This document shows, one piece after another, positions 4,883-6,034 of a stretch of 6,034 nt of DNA (its first letter is position 1; the number at the start of each line of letters is the position of its first letter). The stretch spans positions 1-6,034 of the forward strand of contig JAIWOE010000213.1 of assembly GCA_020217165.1 (NCBI GenBank), read 5' to 3'. Source of the stretch: Desulfovibrio sp. (GTDB lineage: Bacteria; Desulfobacterota; Desulfovibrionia; Desulfovibrionales; Desulfovibrionaceae). Below the pieces are notes generated by a model, which saw nothing but the letters and a program-made list of their open reading frames with translations, did no database searches and was not told the DNA's origin. A program made the translations under genes and the position numbers.

Positions 4883-6034
4883 GTGCAAATCAGGGTCGTG
4901 CAACACGATGACGCGGGCGTGCCCGTGGAAATCCCCGCCGGGGCGGCATGCGCCGAGGCCCTCAAGGGCGCCTTGAGCGGCAAGCAGTTCAAGAAAGCGG
5001 TTGCCTGCAAGTGCGGCGACCAGCTTCTTGATCTTGCGGCACCCGTGCCTGCCGGCTGCGAGGTCATTTCCCCGGTGCTGCTGGATTCCGAAGAGGGCCT
5101 GGACATCCTGCGCCACTCCGCCGCGCACGTCATGGCCACCGCCGTCAAACGCCTGTTCCCCGATGTCAAGGTGACCATCGGCCCGGCCATTGAGCACGGC
5201 TTCTATTACGATTTCGACTCCCCCAGGCCCTTCACCCCGGAAGACCTGGAAGCCATTGAGGCCGAGATGCGCAAGGTGGTGGCCGAGGATCTGCCCTTCT
5301 CCTGCCAGATTGCCTCCAAAGACGACGCCAAAACCATGTTCGCCGCCATGAACGAGACCTACAAGCTCGAACTCATGGACAGCATCGGGGCGGACGAGTT
5401 CAGCATCTACCGCAACGGCGATTTCGTGGACCTCTGCCGCGGCCCCCATGTGCCCCGCACGGGCATGCTCAAGGCCTTCAAGCTCACCTCCGTGGCTGGC
5501 GCCTACTGGCGCGGGGACGAGCACGGCCCGCGGTTGCAGCGCATTTACGGCGCGGCCTTTGCGGACGAAAAAGCCCTCAAGGCTCACCTGGACCGCATTG
5601 AGGAAGCCAAGCGCCGCGACCATCGTGTACTGGGCAAGCAGTTGGATCTCTTCAGTTTTCACGAAGATGCCGGTGCCGGCATGGTCATCTGGCATCCCAA
5701 AGGCGCCCTGGTCCGCACCATTTTGGAAGATTTTGAGCGCAAAGAGCATTTGAAGCGCGGCTACCACATCGTGCAGGGCCCCATCCTGCTCAAGCGCGAC
5801 CTCTGGGAAACTAGCGGCCACTACGACAACTACCGCGAGAACATGTATTTCACCGAGGTGGACGGCCAGAGCTACGGCGTCAAGCCCATGAACTGCCTCT
5901 CCCACATGCTGATCTACAAATCTCGCCTGCGCAGCTACCGCGACCTGCCCCTGCGTCTGTTCGAGCTGGGCGTGGTGCGCCGCCACGAAAAAAGCGGCGT
6001 GCTGCATGGCCTGTTGCGCGTGCGGCAGTTCACC
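4883..6034 (+). CDS. thrS: Threonyl-tRNA synthetase, 3' partial
   Basis: Charges tRNA-Thr with threonine in the cytoplasm and edits mischarged serine. The frame is open from GTG 4883 to the window end (384 residues; E. coli ThrS has 642, so about 40% is missing). GTG is chosen because AAGGAG (4869-4874) lies 8 nt before it. Domains in order: a TGS-like segment (1-65); the editing domain with H78-x3-H82 and C185-x3-H189, the pairs equivalent to E. coli H73/H77 and C182/H186; then the class II catalytic core from about 245, with GP (299-300), LWETSGH (307-313), zinc-ligand C338 in MNCLSH, and motif 2 arginine R367 in RRHEKSG. The remaining zinc-binding histidines and motif 3 lie beyond the window. 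Oddities are cysteines 23, 42, 44 and 59 in the N-terminal domain and NCLSH where NCPGH is usual. In relatives thrS is commonly followed by infC-rpmI-rplT. Confidence 0.96.
   Translation, partial: MQIRVVQHDDAGVPVEIPAGAACAEALKGALSGKQFKKAVACKCGDQLLDLAAPVPAGCEVISPVLLDSEEGLDILRHSAAHVMATAVKRLFPDVKVTIGPAIEHGFYYDFDSPRPFTPEDLEAIEAEMRKVVAEDLPFSCQIASKDDAKTMFAAMNETYKLELMDSIGADEFSIYRNGDFVDLCRGPHVPRTGMLKAFKLTSVAGAYWRGDEHGPRLQRIYGAAFADEKALKAHLDRIEEAKRRDHRVLGKQLDLFSFHEDAGAGMVIWHPKGALVRTILEDFERKEHLKRGYHIVQGPILLKRDLWETSGHYDNYRENMYFTEVDGQSYGVKPMNCLSHMLIYKSRLRSYRDLPLRLFELGVVRRHEKSGVLHGLLRVRQFT

Noticed and set aside
4709..6007. 432-codon open frame on the - strand opposite tRNA-Val and thrS
   Set aside because: Its composition is that of an antisense shadow, it crosses the tRNA and its terminator, and thrS on the other strand is certain.
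1..6034. Mobile element, CRISPR array, attachment site or defence system
   Set aside because: No transposase, integrase, spaced direct repeats or tRNA-end duplication was found; the gene content is ordinary core metabolism and translation.

Overview
The window looks like a chromosomal segment from a sulfate-reducing deltaproteobacterium, most likely of the Desulfovibrionaceae. The grounds are GC-rich coding sequence, a tungsten/molybdenum selenocysteine formate dehydrogenase of the soluble periplasmic FdhAB type, and a tRNA-Val followed by threonyl-tRNA synthetase with deltaproteobacterial-style motifs. The species cannot be named from this sequence alone.

Region 1 (1-3563, + strand) is an fdhA-fdhB operon. 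The window opens inside fdhA. The reading frame is continuous from base 1 to the TAA at 2737-2739 except for one in-frame TGA at 277-279. That TGA is a selenocysteine codon, not a stop: the flanking residues match the Sec-His active site of formate dehydrogenase alpha subunits, and a bacterial SECIS-like hairpin follows at the expected distance. fdhB follows 12 nt later, carries twelve cysteines for three [4Fe-4S] clusters, and has no membrane segment. No cytochrome or membrane gamma subunit follows. A strong GC hairpin at 3538-3563 closes the operon. Together the two genes encode a periplasmic formate-oxidising (or CO2-reducing) enzyme that probably hands electrons to soluble c-type cytochromes.

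Region 2 (3594-4566, - strand) holds two small genes, each apparently transcribed on its own. The first is a compact exported RlpA-like double-psi beta-barrel protein. The second is a 92-residue zinc-ribbon protein of unknown role, with its own intrinsic terminator and a candidate promoter overlapping an inverted repeat.

Region 3 (4610-6034, + strand) is translation machinery: a sigma-70-like promoter, tRNA-Val(GAC), its terminator, then thrS starting at GTG and running off the window. It is transcribed divergently from the zinc-ribbon gene.

No mobile element, CRISPR array or phage gene was seen. The most notable features are the Sec recoding site (which naive gene calling would split), the slightly atypical SECIS loop, the cysteine-rich minimal RlpA-like protein, the uncharacterised zinc-ribbon protein with an operator-like repeat, and the cysteine-bearing N-terminal domain of ThrS.
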